Assembly: GCF_044904675.1 (NCBI RefSeq)
Contig: NZ_JADIKJ010000010.1
Span: 124,001-188,000, forward strand
Direction: 5' to 3'
DNA: 64,000 nucleotides
Source of the DNA: Dyella_B jejuensis
GTDB taxonomy: Bacteria > Pseudomonadota > Gammaproteobacteria > Xanthomonadales > Rhodanobacteraceae
Position 1 is the stretch's first letter. Each line of letters begins with the position of its first letter. Shown here in pieces: positions 1-7,762 of the stretch. A model generated the notes under the pieces. It saw only the letters and a list, made by a program, of their open reading frames with translations, ran no database searches and had not been told where the DNA came from. Both the position numbers and the translations under genes were made by a program.

Positions 1-1535
1 ACGCCGTCGAAGCTCATCTCATTCTTCGCCGCGAGGATGTAGGCAAAACCCATGCAATAGCCGACGCCAATGCGAGTTGTCGACGGCCAGGCCACCATCG
101 CCAAGCCAACCATCAGGAACGGTGCCGAGCCGGCAACCAGCAGCACATAGCCGTCCATTTGCGTGAGCACGAAGAATACGCAGACAAAACTGGCGGACAT
201 GCCGAGCAGATAGCCGGCGAAGGTCGCCTTGACCGATTGCGCCGGATTCGGCGTGGACGCATACAGGCCGGCAAAAATGGTGGCCAGCAGCATGGCCGAG
301 GAACCCAGCGGCCAGGCCGAGCCGATCCAGAACAAGCTCAGCGCGCCCATGGTCAGGGTGGTGCGCAGCACGGCCAGGCCCGCGCCGATGAAATCGTTGC
401 CGCGCTCGAAACGCACGCGCTCGGCCGCGCCGGCCAGCCTGGGCGCCTGCAATACGGAAGCGGTGTCGACGTAGGCGTAAAGCTCGTCGATGAAGCGATC
501 CAGTACGCTGACGCCCGTGTCGAAGTCGAGTACGTCGTGATCGGAGTTCATCGCCGCGCGCGCCGCAGCCTCGCGCCCGTTGATCGCCTTGCGCGCGCTG
601 TCCAACCGCGGCAGCAACACGCGCGCAGCGGTCCCGGCCTCGGTCGGTGCGTTGAATGCGTCGCTAAGCGGCTGGTAGAGCGCGATCAACGCATTGGCCG
701 GTACCTCGTGGCCATTGCGCTTGAGGCGATTGATCAGGTGGTGCAAGGTCTGCAGGCTGGTCGAGGCGGCCATGAAGCGCTGGTTGAACAACAGCATGTG
801 GCCGCTGCGGGCGCGCGCTTCCGGATCCTCAAAAATCACCGAGCTGCGCAGGTCTTCCAGGGTTACCGCATCGCGGACAAAACGCAGGTGGGCGTATTCC
901 AGATCGCTGCGCGCCACCTTGCCGGCCATCGCCCGCTGCACGAATTCGATAAAATTGGCGAACTGCGCGCGCGCCGTGCGGCGCATGTCGTCGCGGATGC
1001 GGCTGGGCAATACCAGGTCGCTCACCGCGCCGGAAACGGCCAGGCCCAGCAGCACCTCGCTCACACGCCATACGGCGGAGTCGAACACGTCCAGCGGATG
1101 GCCCACTACCGGCAGCGCCACGATCGCCGCGGTGTAGCCGGCCAACACGAACGCATAGGATTTGAAATTGCGATACAGCGTGGCACCGCCGGCGCACAGG
1201 CCGATCCACAGCGATAGCGCGGACAGGAACAACACCCGTTGCTGCGGGAACAACGCCACGATCAGCAGCGCCACCAGCGCACCGAGCAAGGTACCGATAC
1301 CGCGATAGAAGCTCTTGGCCAGCACCATGCCGGTCTGCCGGTTGGCAACGATGACGGTAGTGAGCATCGCCGTCGACGGCTGCGGCAAGGCCAGCCGCAT
1401 CGCCAGCCAGCCGGTAACGTAGAAAGCCAGCAGCGACTTGAACACGAACAGCCAGGTTCCGCTTTCCTCGCGCAGGCCGGCAACGAGGAATTCGCGTGTG
1501 GAAAGAGGCGTTGCGTTGATGTCGGTGACGGACAT
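1..1535 (-). CDS. FUSC-family inner-membrane efflux protein (partial, C-terminus off window)
   Basis: An open minus-strand frame begins at ATG 1535 and runs off the left edge, giving 511 codons. The protein has the FUSC (fusaric acid resistance/AaeB/YccS) layout: a short cytoplasmic N-terminus, a block of hydrophobic helices (around residues 28-150, with AFVLAGYTAAIVAL and similar), a long polar middle (about 165-365), then a second hydrophobic block (from about 375, ALSLFWIGSAWPLGSSAML). This family exports aromatic acids or weak organic acids across the inner membrane, often with an HlyD-type partner that would lie beyond the edge. The gene starts 9 nt after the stop of the MarR gene, so the two form one operon and MarR very probably controls the pump. 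The substrate cannot be told from sequence. Confidence 0.88.
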   Translation of the reverse strand, partial: MSVTDINATPLSTREFLVAGLREESGTWLFVFKSLLAFYVTGWLAMRLALPQPSTAMLTTVIVANRQTGMVLAKSFYRGIGTLLGALVALLIVALFPQQRVLFLSALSLWIGLCAGGATLYRNFKSYAFVLAGYTAAIVALPVVGHPLDVFDSAVWRVSEVLLGLAVSGAVSDLVLPSRIRDDMRRTARAQFANFIEFVQRAMAGKVARSDLEYAHLRFVRDAVTLEDLRSSVIFEDPEARARSGHMLLFNQRFMAASTSLQTLHHLINRLKRNGHEVPANALIALYQPLSDAFNAPTEAGTAARVLLPRLDSARKAINGREAAARAAMNSDHDVLDFDTGVSVLDRFIDELYAYVDTASVLQAPRLAGAAERVRFERGNDFIGAGLAVLRTTLTMGALSLFWIGSAWPLGSSAMLLATIFAGLYASTPNPAQSVKATFAGYLLGMSASFVCVFFVLTQMDGYVLLVAGSAPFLMVGLAMVAWPSTTRIGVGYCMGFAYILAAKNEMSFDG

Positions 1536-1544
1536 TGATGACCT

Positions 1545-2036
1545 TCAGTCTGCCAAGCCGCCCAGGAATTTCTTCAACAGCTTTTCAAGCTGGATCTGCT
1601 CCGAAACCGTCAGGTGCCGCCCCTGCCGCACCAGCAACTTGCAGATATCCGGAAGGAAACTCTCGATCAACTGCTGTCCCTGCGACGTCAAGCTCAGTTC
1701 GACCTTGCGCCGGTCGTCGGCGCTGGCGTTGCGGGCGATCAAGCCCTTCTCGCTCAGCTCGTTGGTCAGCCGGGTGATATTGGCCGATTTCTCGCCCGCG
1801 GCGTCCGCCAGCTCCGACGGGGACATCGTACCGCTGGCCGTGCCGTACAGCATCATCAGCAGGTTGTACTCCGGATGATTGACGCCATAGGGCTTGAGCA
1901 GCAGGTTGGCCTCGTCATGCAACAGCTTGTGGATATGCTTGATCAGCCTCACCAGCACGCCTGGGCGCCGCGGAAAACCGGGATAGCGGCGGCAGGTCAC
2001 CGCCAGTCGCTGCTCGGTGGATGCAAAATCGGACAT
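1545..2036 (-). CDS. MarR-family transcriptional regulator
   Basis: A 163-residue winged-helix regulator of the MarR family. The recognition region is visible as SPSELADAAGEKSANITRLT followed by the wing NASADDRRKVELSLTSQGQQL. The frame stays open to an ATG at 2078, but that ATG lies inside a TATAAT-like promoter element and has no ribosome site. The ATG at 2036 (MSDFAST) has GGAAG at a 6-nt spacing and is chosen. MarR proteins are dimers that normally repress their own operon and a linked efflux pump and are released by phenolic ligands. The downstream FUSC gene fits that role, and a 17-bp palindrome covers the promoter. The ligand is unknown. Confidence 0.9.
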   Translation of the reverse strand: MSDFASTEQRLAVTCRRYPGFPRRPGVLVRLIKHIHKLLHDEANLLLKPYGVNHPEYNLLMMLYGTASGTMSPSELADAAGEKSANITRLTNELSEKGLIARNASADDRRKVELSLTSQGQQLIESFLPDICKLLVRQGRHLTVSEQIQLEKLLKKFLGGLAD

Positions 2037-2073
2037 GGCGAACTTCCAGGCGAAGGAATTTACTTCATAAGTA

Positions 2074-2105
2074 TACATTATATAAATGTAATATCAATTT
2101 ATAAA
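2074..2105 (-). promoter_or_regulatory. Promoter and candidate MarR operator
   Basis: Reading the minus strand, a perfect TATAAT lies at 2082-2077, with a weak TTTATA at 2105-2100 after a 17-nt spacer. The -10 is embedded in a 17-bp inverted repeat (2074-2090, TACATT-ATATA-AATGTA) whose arms match at all six positions. MarR-family operators are typically AT-rich 16-20 bp palindromes overlapping the promoter of the regulator's own operon, so autorepression is the simplest reading. The transcript would start about 30 nt before the chosen MarR start codon. Confidence 0.55.
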
Positions 2106-2384
2106 TCAGCTTGCACGCATGGCATGCCCTATATTTCCACCAAATCTTGTGCGCCCCTCGCCCTGCTGCGAGCACGCAATCCCGCCATTGATCCACGCAC
2201 GCCGCGTGTCCTGTTCGTCCCATTGATGCACGCAAGTAAGCACGGACAACAGTGGTCATCGGTATGCATAGGGCAATTAGGCGAATTGTTTGTTAGGGAT
2301 ACGGGCCTGCTGGAGCGTTGCGATCCGATGCTTCGGCAAAGTCATATCTGAATCGACCATCGCCGCCATTCAAAATAGATATCG

Positions 2385-2435
2385 TTGATATATATTGTGC
2401 TTGGATATATCCTGATGATAGGTATCAAGAGGAGG
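2385..2435 (+). promoter_or_regulatory. vapBC promoter, operator and ribosome site
   Basis: TTGATA (2385-2390), a 17-nt spacer and TATCCT (2408-2413) form a plausible sigma-70 promoter. A perfect 10-bp palindrome GGATATATCC (2403-2412) overlaps the -10, and related GATAT motifs repeat just upstream (2377-2392), as expected for cooperative VapBC autorepression. A strong ribosome site AAGAGGAGG (2427-2435) sits 6 nt before the vapB ATG. Confidence 0.5.
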
Positions 2436-2441
2436 CTCACC

Positions 2442-2684
2442 ATGTCCGCCACCGCCAAGCTGTTCATGACCGGGCGAAGCCAAGCCGTCCGGCTACCGCG
2501 GGAATTCCGCTTCCAAGGGTCCGAAGTGTTCATTCACCGGGATCCCCACACCGGCGATGTCGTGCTATCGCCGAAGCCCGCTTCCTGGCAGGAGTTTTTC
2601 GAACTTGCCGACCGCGCCAAGCTGCCAGCGGATTTCCTGGCGGACCGTGAAGACGTGCCCGCCGAGGAAAGGAGCCTGCTTTGA
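2442..2684 (+). CDS. vapB: Type II antitoxin, VapB/AbrB (SpoVT-type) family
   Basis: An 80-residue protein whose N-terminal half has the swapped-hairpin AbrB/MazE DNA-binding pattern (AKLFMTGRSQAVRLPREFRF), typical of VapB antitoxins. The C-terminal tail (WQEFFELADRAKLPADFLAD) is the usual acidic segment that wraps around the toxin. The ATG at 2442 is chosen over an in-frame upstream ATG at 2385 because AAGAGGAGG lies 6 nt before it. Its stop overlaps the toxin start, giving translational coupling. VapB neutralises VapC and represses the operon together with it. Confidence 0.9.
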   Translation: MSATAKLFMTGRSQAVRLPREFRFQGSEVFIHRDPHTGDVVLSPKPASWQEFFELADRAKLPADFLADREDVPAEERSLL

Positions 2685-3094
2685 GTCGATTCATGCTCGA
2701 TACGACTATGGCGAGTTACGTCATCAAGGGACATCCGCCTGAAGTCCGCGAGCGACTCGTCGCGTTGCCCATGGATAGCATCGTCATTTCCGCCGTCACC
2801 CAAGCGGAACTGCTTTACGGACTAGCCCGTAAAGGCCACCCCGCTGCGCTTGCTAATGTCATCCGGGAATTTCTGCTCCGCGTAGAGACATTGCCGTGGG
2901 ATGAATGCGCCGCTACGGTCTACGGCGATCTACGCGCTTCCTGCACATCGGCGGGCATCACCTTGGGAGCACTCGATATGATGATTGCAGCCCATGCCGT
3001 GGCTGCCAACGCGACGCTCGTCACCCGCGACAAGGCGTTCGCCCTGATTCCCGATGGGACACTCGCCGTCGATGACTGGACCGACGACGGGTGA
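2681..3094 (+). CDS. vapC: Type II toxin, VapC PIN-domain ribonuclease
   Basis: A 137-residue PIN-domain protein of normal VapC length. Visible acidic residues of the Mg-dependent nuclease site are the Asp of FMLDTTMASYVI near the N-terminus, the Glu of TQAELLYGL, the Asp of GALDMMIAAHA and the late Asp of LVTRDKAF. The start is TTG at 2681, overlapping the vapB TGA as TTGA. AAAGGAG lies 7 nt upstream, which supports TTG over the ATG at 2693 that would remove residues ahead of the first catalytic Asp. VapC toxins cleave specific tRNA or rRNA when the antitoxin is degraded; the RNA target is not predictable here. Confidence 0.93.
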   Translation: MSRFMLDTTMASYVIKGHPPEVRERLVALPMDSIVISAVTQAELLYGLARKGHPAALANVIREFLLRVETLPWDECAATVYGDLRASCTSAGITLGALDMMIAAHAVAANATLVTRDKAFALIPDGTLAVDDWTDDG

Positions 3095-3095
3095 A

Positions 3096-3257
3096 GCGGG
3101 CGCCGCAGCGGCAAAGAACAAGTTACTTTCCATCCTCTCAGACGCAGAGCAGGAAGCGCTGCGTCGCTTACCCAAATTCGACGGCACCCAGCGCATGGAA
3201 TCTTGCGTTGCCGACGTAGCGGATTTTCGGCGGCCCGGCTTAAACCACCGCTCCTGA
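3096..3257 (+). pseudogene. Probable relic of a Tn3-family transposase N-terminus
   Basis: Immediately after vapC, in another frame, about 50 codons read KNKLLSILSDAEQEALRRLP and continue FDGTQRMES...RRPGL before a stop at 3255-3257. This pattern (S-I-L-S-D-A-E-x-E-A-L-x-x-L-P, then F-D-x-x-Q-R) is what I recall of the start of DUF4158-containing Tn3-family transposases. There is no start codon of its own with a ribosome site and the rest of the transposase (about 950 residues) is missing. It suggests vapBC arrived on, or sits at the scar of, a Tn3-type transposon. The match is from memory of the family, not from a search. Confidence 0.4.
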
Positions 3258-3281
3258 TTACATTGATACAGGCCAGCCTTA

Positions 3282-4319
3282 TCAAGCGTCTGGCCGATGG
3301 AGTTCGGTTGGCAGATTTTCCGGGCTCCCAGCTTGCAGCCCCTGCATTGCCGCCATCGCCAACTCGAAGGAACGTTTGCGCGCCGCGTGGTCGAACACAT
3401 TGGCGGTCAGCATCAGTTCGTCCGGTCGATGACGCTCGATAAAAGCAGCCAGGCCGGCGCGCACGGTGTCGGGGCTGCCCACCACGGCACAGGCAAGCGC
3501 ACGCTCAACGATCTGCTTTTCGGCCGGCGTCCAATAGATTTCAATATCATCGATCGGCGGCGGGATCAGGCCCGGGCGGCCACGGCGCAGGTTGATGAAA
3601 CTCTGCTGCTGGGTGGTAAAGAGGCGCCGCGCCTGGTAATCGCTGTCGCTGGCGACCACGTTGACGCCGAGCATGGCATAGGGTTTTTCCAGGCGCGCCG
3701 ATGGCCGGAAGTCGCGCCGGTAAAGCCTCAGCGCTTCATCCATGGCATCCGGCGCGAAATGCGAGGCGAAGGCAAACGGCAAGCCTAGCGCGGCCGCCAG
3801 TTGCGCACTGAAAAGGCTCGACCCCAACAGCCACACCGGCACGTCGACGCCGGCGCCCGGTACTGCGCGCACGGTCTGTCCGGGTGCGGCCGGCTCGAAG
3901 AACGCCAGCAATTCCTGCACGTCGTTCGGGAAGGTCTCGGCGCCCTCGTAGTAACGGCGCAAGGCGCGCGCGGTAGCCTGGTCGGTGCCGGGCGCGCGCC
4001 CCAATCCGAGGTCGATGCGGCCCGGATACAGCGACGCCAGCGTGCCGAACTGCTCGGCCACCTGCAGCGGCGCATGATTGGGCAGCATGATGCCGCCCGC
4101 TCCTACCTTGATGCGCGACGTTCCGCCCGCCACATGGCCGATCAATACCGCGGTCGCCGCGCTGGCGATGCCCGGCATGTTGTGGTGCTCGGCCAGCCAA
4201 TAGCGCCGGTAGCCTAGATGCTCGGCCCAGCGAGCCAGGTCCAATGTATTGGCAAAGGCCTGCGCGGGCGTGCTGCCTTCAGTGACAGGCGCAAGATCGA
4301 GTACGGAAAAAGGAATCAT
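3282..4319 (-). CDS. LLM-class (luciferase-like) flavin-dependent monooxygenase
   Basis: A 345-residue member of the bacterial luciferase-like monooxygenase family, in the subgroup annotated as 'MsnO8 family LLM class oxidoreductase'. It starts FSVLDLAPVTEG, then EHLGYRRYWLAEHHNMPGIASAA, HAPLQVAEQFGTLASLYPGRIDLGLGRAPG and the terminal VVGSPDTVRAGL. These enzymes use FMNH2 from a separate reductase to oxygenate small organic substrates. The ATG at 4319 matches the family start (MIPFSVLD); the frame is open for 32 further codons upstream with no support. Neighbours give no substrate clue and the gene is probably monocistronic. Confidence 0.9.
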   Translation of the reverse strand: MIPFSVLDLAPVTEGSTPAQAFANTLDLARWAEHLGYRRYWLAEHHNMPGIASAATAVLIGHVAGGTSRIKVGAGGIMLPNHAPLQVAEQFGTLASLYPGRIDLGLGRAPGTDQATARALRRYYEGAETFPNDVQELLAFFEPAAPGQTVRAVPGAGVDVPVWLLGSSLFSAQLAAALGLPFAFASHFAPDAMDEALRLYRRDFRPSARLEKPYAMLGVNVVASDSDYQARRLFTTQQQSFINLRRGRPGLIPPPIDDIEIYWTPAEKQIVERALACAVVGSPDTVRAGLAAFIERHRPDELMLTANVFDHAARKRSFELAMAAMQGLQAGSPENLPTELHRPDA

Positions 4320-4425
4320 GCCGGGACTCTCTGTGATGAAGCCCCTATCTGGGGGCACGCGACTTCTTTCCCAGCATGGCCTTGCACGCTTCGCGGCGAA
4401 TCGTTTGCCCCGCAACCGGCGTGCG

Positions 4426-5439
4426 TCAGAACGCCTGTTGCGACGGATACTCGGCAGTGAAATCGTTGTCCCAGCGGAAGTTGGTGAAAGTCATCGTGGC
4501 CGAGATATCCAGGCCTTCCACGAAGTGCCAGCAGCCGACCGGCAAAAACAAAACTTCGCCCGGGTTCAACGTACAAGAAAGCACCTGCACGTCCGCCATG
4601 CGCGGATAGCGGACCAGATCGATCTGCCGTCCATCGACGTGGGTGAAGCAATGCTCATGGTTGTAGACATGGCCAACCTCGCACGCCGGCATCAGCAGCA
4701 GTCGCTTGCGTCCCATGACCTGCGCCATGAAATTGTTGGTCAGGTCGTGATGGAACGGGGTGATCGTGCCGGCCGGACCGAACCACAGGAATCCGCCCTC
4801 GCCTTCCAGGTATTCGGGCAGTTGCACCACGTCCTGCCATAGCTCCGCCAGCGCGGTGCGGTTGGTGCCTTCGTTGTAGGCGGTCATGTAGAAATCGTTG
4901 CTACGGCCGGCGTTGCGCACCAGTTCCACGTAATCGCCGAACAACATGGTCTTGCGATGCGCCGTCTTGCGCAGTTCGTAATGCGCATCCGCATCGCGGC
5001 CGAACTGGATTTCCACTTCGCGGTCGCCGCAACGCTGCTTGAAATAATCCAGTCCCCAACGGTTCATCGCAGGCCAGTCCTCCATCATTCCGGTAATGAT
5101 CACCGGCCGGCCGGCGGTGTAATACGCCTCCAGGAATTCAGCACGCGACAGCTGGTGCCGGCGCGGCACTTCCGGGGTACGCAGGCGATTCATATGGCGC
5201 TGCGTTTCCAGTACCCAATCGTGCTTGGCCAGGCGATTGCGCAATCGCTGTGCACCGGCCAGGTAAGGGCTAGCCATCGCCTGCTGCAATTCCCGCACGG
5301 CCTCTTCGTGCGGAACGCCGGCGCGCATCATCTGTTCGTAGATGCCCTGCGGCGGGCCGTCCAGCAGCAGGTTTTCCGCGATCCAGCGGCGCCACTCGTC
5401 ATCGACGTGGACGACCGGCCTCAATTCGACATGAGCCAT
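4426..5439 (-). CDS. JmjC/cupin-like domain protein (Fe(II)/2-oxoglutarate oxygenase type)
   Basis: A 337-residue protein. An N-terminal alpha-helical part (about 1-100) precedes a JmjC/cupin_8 domain: SRAEFLEAYYTAGRPVIITGMMEDWPA is the family entry motif, TPFHHDLTNNF carries the HxD iron ligands, and GCWHFVEGLD carries the distal His. The usual facial triad is therefore intact, which suggests an active hydroxylase of protein or small-molecule type. Such proteins in Xanthomonadales have no settled substrate. It lies head-to-head with the DUF6496 gene on the other strand. ATG 5439 is used; a GGGGATCTC stretch lies just upstream. Confidence 0.85.
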   Translation of the reverse strand: MAHVELRPVVHVDDEWRRWIAENLLLDGPPQGIYEQMMRAGVPHEEAVRELQQAMASPYLAGAQRLRNRLAKHDWVLETQRHMNRLRTPEVPRRHQLSRAEFLEAYYTAGRPVIITGMMEDWPAMNRWGLDYFKQRCGDREVEIQFGRDADAHYELRKTAHRKTMLFGDYVELVRNAGRSNDFYMTAYNEGTNRTALAELWQDVVQLPEYLEGEGGFLWFGPAGTITPFHHDLTNNFMAQVMGRKRLLLMPACEVGHVYNHEHCFTHVDGRQIDLVRYPRMADVQVLSCTLNPGEVLFLPVGCWHFVEGLDISATMTFTNFRWDNDFTAEYPSQQAF

Positions 5440-5615
5440 GAGATCCCCTCGCAGTCTGCCAGACAGCCTTAAGCGGCGAGCTTAGCGCAGGCTTGCGGCC
5501 ATGGGTGGCGATGGCGTTCACCTCGGCCACGCTGCATCTCCCTTCCTTGACACCCGCTCGACCCGCGGCGTGAAAAAGTAGTCATGCCCGCAACCATCGG
5601 CAGTGAGGAAATACC

Positions 5616-6110
5616 ATGCCTGAGGAACGCACACGCCGCGCGGCGCAAAAAGACCAGCGCGAAGGCAAATCGCCCAGCACCCAGGCCGGTGAATACGTTC
5701 GCGAAGAAATCGAGCGGATTCGCAAGGGCGTGCATGGCGCGCGCTCCACCAAGCAAGCCATCGCGATCGGCCTGTCCATGGCCAGGCGCGATGGCGTGCG
5801 GCTTCCCGCCAAGAAAACCACCAGCAAGCGCACGCAGAAGAAGGCCGAGCAGGATCTTGCGGCCGGGAAAGCGCATCGTCCGAAGTCCGCGCGGCGAGCC
5901 CGCGCCACCGAGCAGGCATTACAGCGGGAAAGCGGCGAAGCGGCCTCGACCGAGGCCTTGTCGCGACAGGCCACGAGCGCGGCAGCCAAGCGCGGCCGCA
6001 GTGCGCGCTCGGCCGCCGCGAAAAAGGCCGCGCGCACCAAAGGTGCCAGCGAACGGTCTGCCGCTGCCAAAAAAGCCGCGCGCACACGCGCCCGCCGGGC
6101 CAGGCGCTGA
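5616..6110 (+). CDS. DUF6496-type histone-H1-like basic protein
   Basis: A 164-residue, extremely basic protein. The N-terminal part (STQAGEYVREEIERIRKGVH then ARSTKQAIAIGLSMARRDGV, about 20-65) is the conserved DUF6496 segment found in many Xanthomonadales and Burkholderiales. From about 65 to the end it is low-complexity Lys/Arg/Ala with near-repeated RSAAAKKAART units, like bacterial histone-H1-type tails. Nucleic-acid binding or nucleoid packaging is inferred from composition only. ATG 5616 follows GTGAGG at about 6 nt. The glucan-hydrolase-like gene starts 22 nt after its stop, so they may be cotranscribed. Confidence 0.75.
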   Translation: MPEERTRRAAQKDQREGKSPSTQAGEYVREEIERIRKGVHGARSTKQAIAIGLSMARRDGVRLPAKKTTSKRTQKKAEQDLAAGKAHRPKSARRARATEQALQRESGEAASTEALSRQATSAAAKRGRSARSAAAKKAARTKGASERSAAAKKAARTRARRARR

Positions 6111-6132
6111 TACTGACGTCCATCCCGGCACC

Positions 6133-7491
6133 ATGAACCCGGCGGGACAATACATCGCGAACGAGGAAAAACCCACAGTGGATGTTTTATGTGAGAACGC
6201 CCTGCACTTGCATATCCAGCGCACCGCGTTCACGTACTTCGAATGCGAAACCGATCGCGAAACCGGGCTGGTCCTCGACCGCAACCAGCCTGGCTGGCCG
6301 GCCAGCATCGCGGCCACCGGCCTCGCCCTGGCTTGCTATCCGATCGCCGTCGAGCGATCGCTGATGACACGCCACACTGCGCTGGCGCGCTCGCTTGCCA
6401 CGCTGCGCTTCTTCGGCCATAGCCCCCAAGGCGAACAGCCTGATGCCACTGGCTATCGCGGCTTTTACTATCACTTCCTGCACGCGGACTCCGGCAAGCG
6501 CGCGTGGCAGTGCGAGATCTCCAGCGTCGATACCGCCTTCCTGATCGCGGGCATGCTAGCCGCCGCCGCCTATTTCCAGGGCGACGATGCGCAAGAGCGC
6601 GAACTGCGCGAGCTGGCCGAGATGCTCTACCGGCGAGTGGAATGGGACTGGCTGCTCGATGACAGCGGGCGCATCCGGCACGGCTGGCGACCGGAAAAAG
6701 GCTTTATTCCGTTCCGCTGGGAAGGCTATGACGAATCATTGGTGATGCAAGTGCTCGCGCTCGCCTCGCCCACGCATCCGGCATCGGCATCGAGCTACGA
6801 CGCATGGTCATCCACGTTCGCCTGGAAGAATGCCTACGACATCGACTATCTCTACTCCGCACCGCTGTTTACCCACCAGCTCTCGCACGTATGGCTGGAC
6901 CTGCGCGGCATCCAGGATCGCTTCATGCGCAGCCATGGCATCGATTATTTCGAAAACAGCCGCCGCGCCACCCACGTGCAGCACCGCTACGCGATCGACA
7001 ACCCGATGGGATTTCGCGGCTACGGCGAACACGGCTGGGGCATCACCGCCAGCGACGGGCCGGGTCCGATCACGCGCATCGTCGATGGCGTCGAGCGCAC
7101 CTTCTACGATTACATCAGCCGCGGCGCGCCGTTCGGCGTGGACGATGGCACGCTCGCGCCATGGGCGGTGGCCGCCTCCCTGCCCTTCGCGCCCGACCTG
7201 GTGGAAGCGGCGATGCACAGCTACGTGCACAAGCTCAAGCTGCACGACATCCATCGCTACGGCTTCCGCGCCACCTTCAACCCCACCTTCGGCAACCCCG
7301 AATGCGCGTTCGGCTGGATCTCGCCCTGGCACTACGGCCTCAATATCGGGCCGATCGTGGCCATGATCGAAAACCACCACACCGGCATGCTATGGAAACT
7401 GATGCGCGGCGTGCCGTGGATCGTGGATGGATTGCGCAAGGCGGGGTTTAGTGGCGGGTGGCTGGAGGCGGCTCACAGAACTGACCCCTGA
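6133..7491 (+). CDS. Glucoamylase-family (PF10091) protein, GH144-like putative beta-1,2-glucanase
   Basis: A 452-residue (alpha/alpha)6-barrel type protein of the 'Glycoamylase' Pfam family PF10091. Typical motifs are KRAWQCEISSVDTAFLIAGM, AYDIDYLYSAPLFTHQLSHVWLD, NPMGFRGYGEHGWGITASDGP and ISPWHYGLNIGPIVAMIENH. Characterised stand-alone members are GH144 endo-beta-1,2-glucanases, and the same fold forms the cyclising domain of NdvB/ChvB glucan synthases such as the one at 19-27.7 kb here. Beta-1,2-glucan is therefore a reasonable substrate guess, by inference. No signal peptide is visible at ATG 6133, nor at the GTG alternative at 6178, so the protein looks cytoplasmic, unlike the secreted GH144 enzymes I know of. 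The frame is open upstream through the neighbouring gene, but that part is a shadow. Confidence 0.82.
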   Translation: MNPAGQYIANEEKPTVDVLCENALHLHIQRTAFTYFECETDRETGLVLDRNQPGWPASIAATGLALACYPIAVERSLMTRHTALARSLATLRFFGHSPQGEQPDATGYRGFYYHFLHADSGKRAWQCEISSVDTAFLIAGMLAAAAYFQGDDAQERELRELAEMLYRRVEWDWLLDDSGRIRHGWRPEKGFIPFRWEGYDESLVMQVLALASPTHPASASSYDAWSSTFAWKNAYDIDYLYSAPLFTHQLSHVWLDLRGIQDRFMRSHGIDYFENSRRATHVQHRYAIDNPMGFRGYGEHGWGITASDGPGPITRIVDGVERTFYDYISRGAPFGVDDGTLAPWAVAASLPFAPDLVEAAMHSYVHKLKLHDIHRYGFRATFNPTFGNPECAFGWISPWHYGLNIGPIVAMIENHHTGMLWKLMRGVPWIVDGLRKAGFSGGWLEAAHRTDP

Positions 7492-7762
7492 TGCGCGGCC
7501 GTCATACCGACACCTTTTTCCATAGCTTCTGGAATGTTCTGATCAATGTTCCGCAGGTGTCATCGTGGCTGTCTGTTCGCAGGTCACAGGGCCGTCGGCG
7601 ATGGCAGACCGGCTGGCTGTCGAGACGGCGGACCGCACACAGGGAGAGCGCATGATGCACTCGGCTTTGAAGAGCGAGGAGGCATGCGGACAGACAGAGC
7701 TGGTGACGCCTACGTAGCATTGACCAGAGCATCCCTAGAGCCATTCGGACGTGTGGCCCGGC

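Noticed and set aside
159..1217. A 352-codon plus-strand frame
   Set aside because: It is the antisense shadow of the FUSC gene; its Arg/Gln/Ala-rich translation has no domain and the minus frame shows clear membrane helices.
2078..2078. ATG 2078 as MarR start
   Set aside because: It lies inside the TATAAT/palindrome element without a ribosome site; ATG 2036 is better supported.
5584..6132. N-terminal extension of the GH144-like frame
   Set aside because: It overlaps the DUF6496 gene in another frame and reads as Arg/Pro-rich low complexity; the family region starts after 6133.
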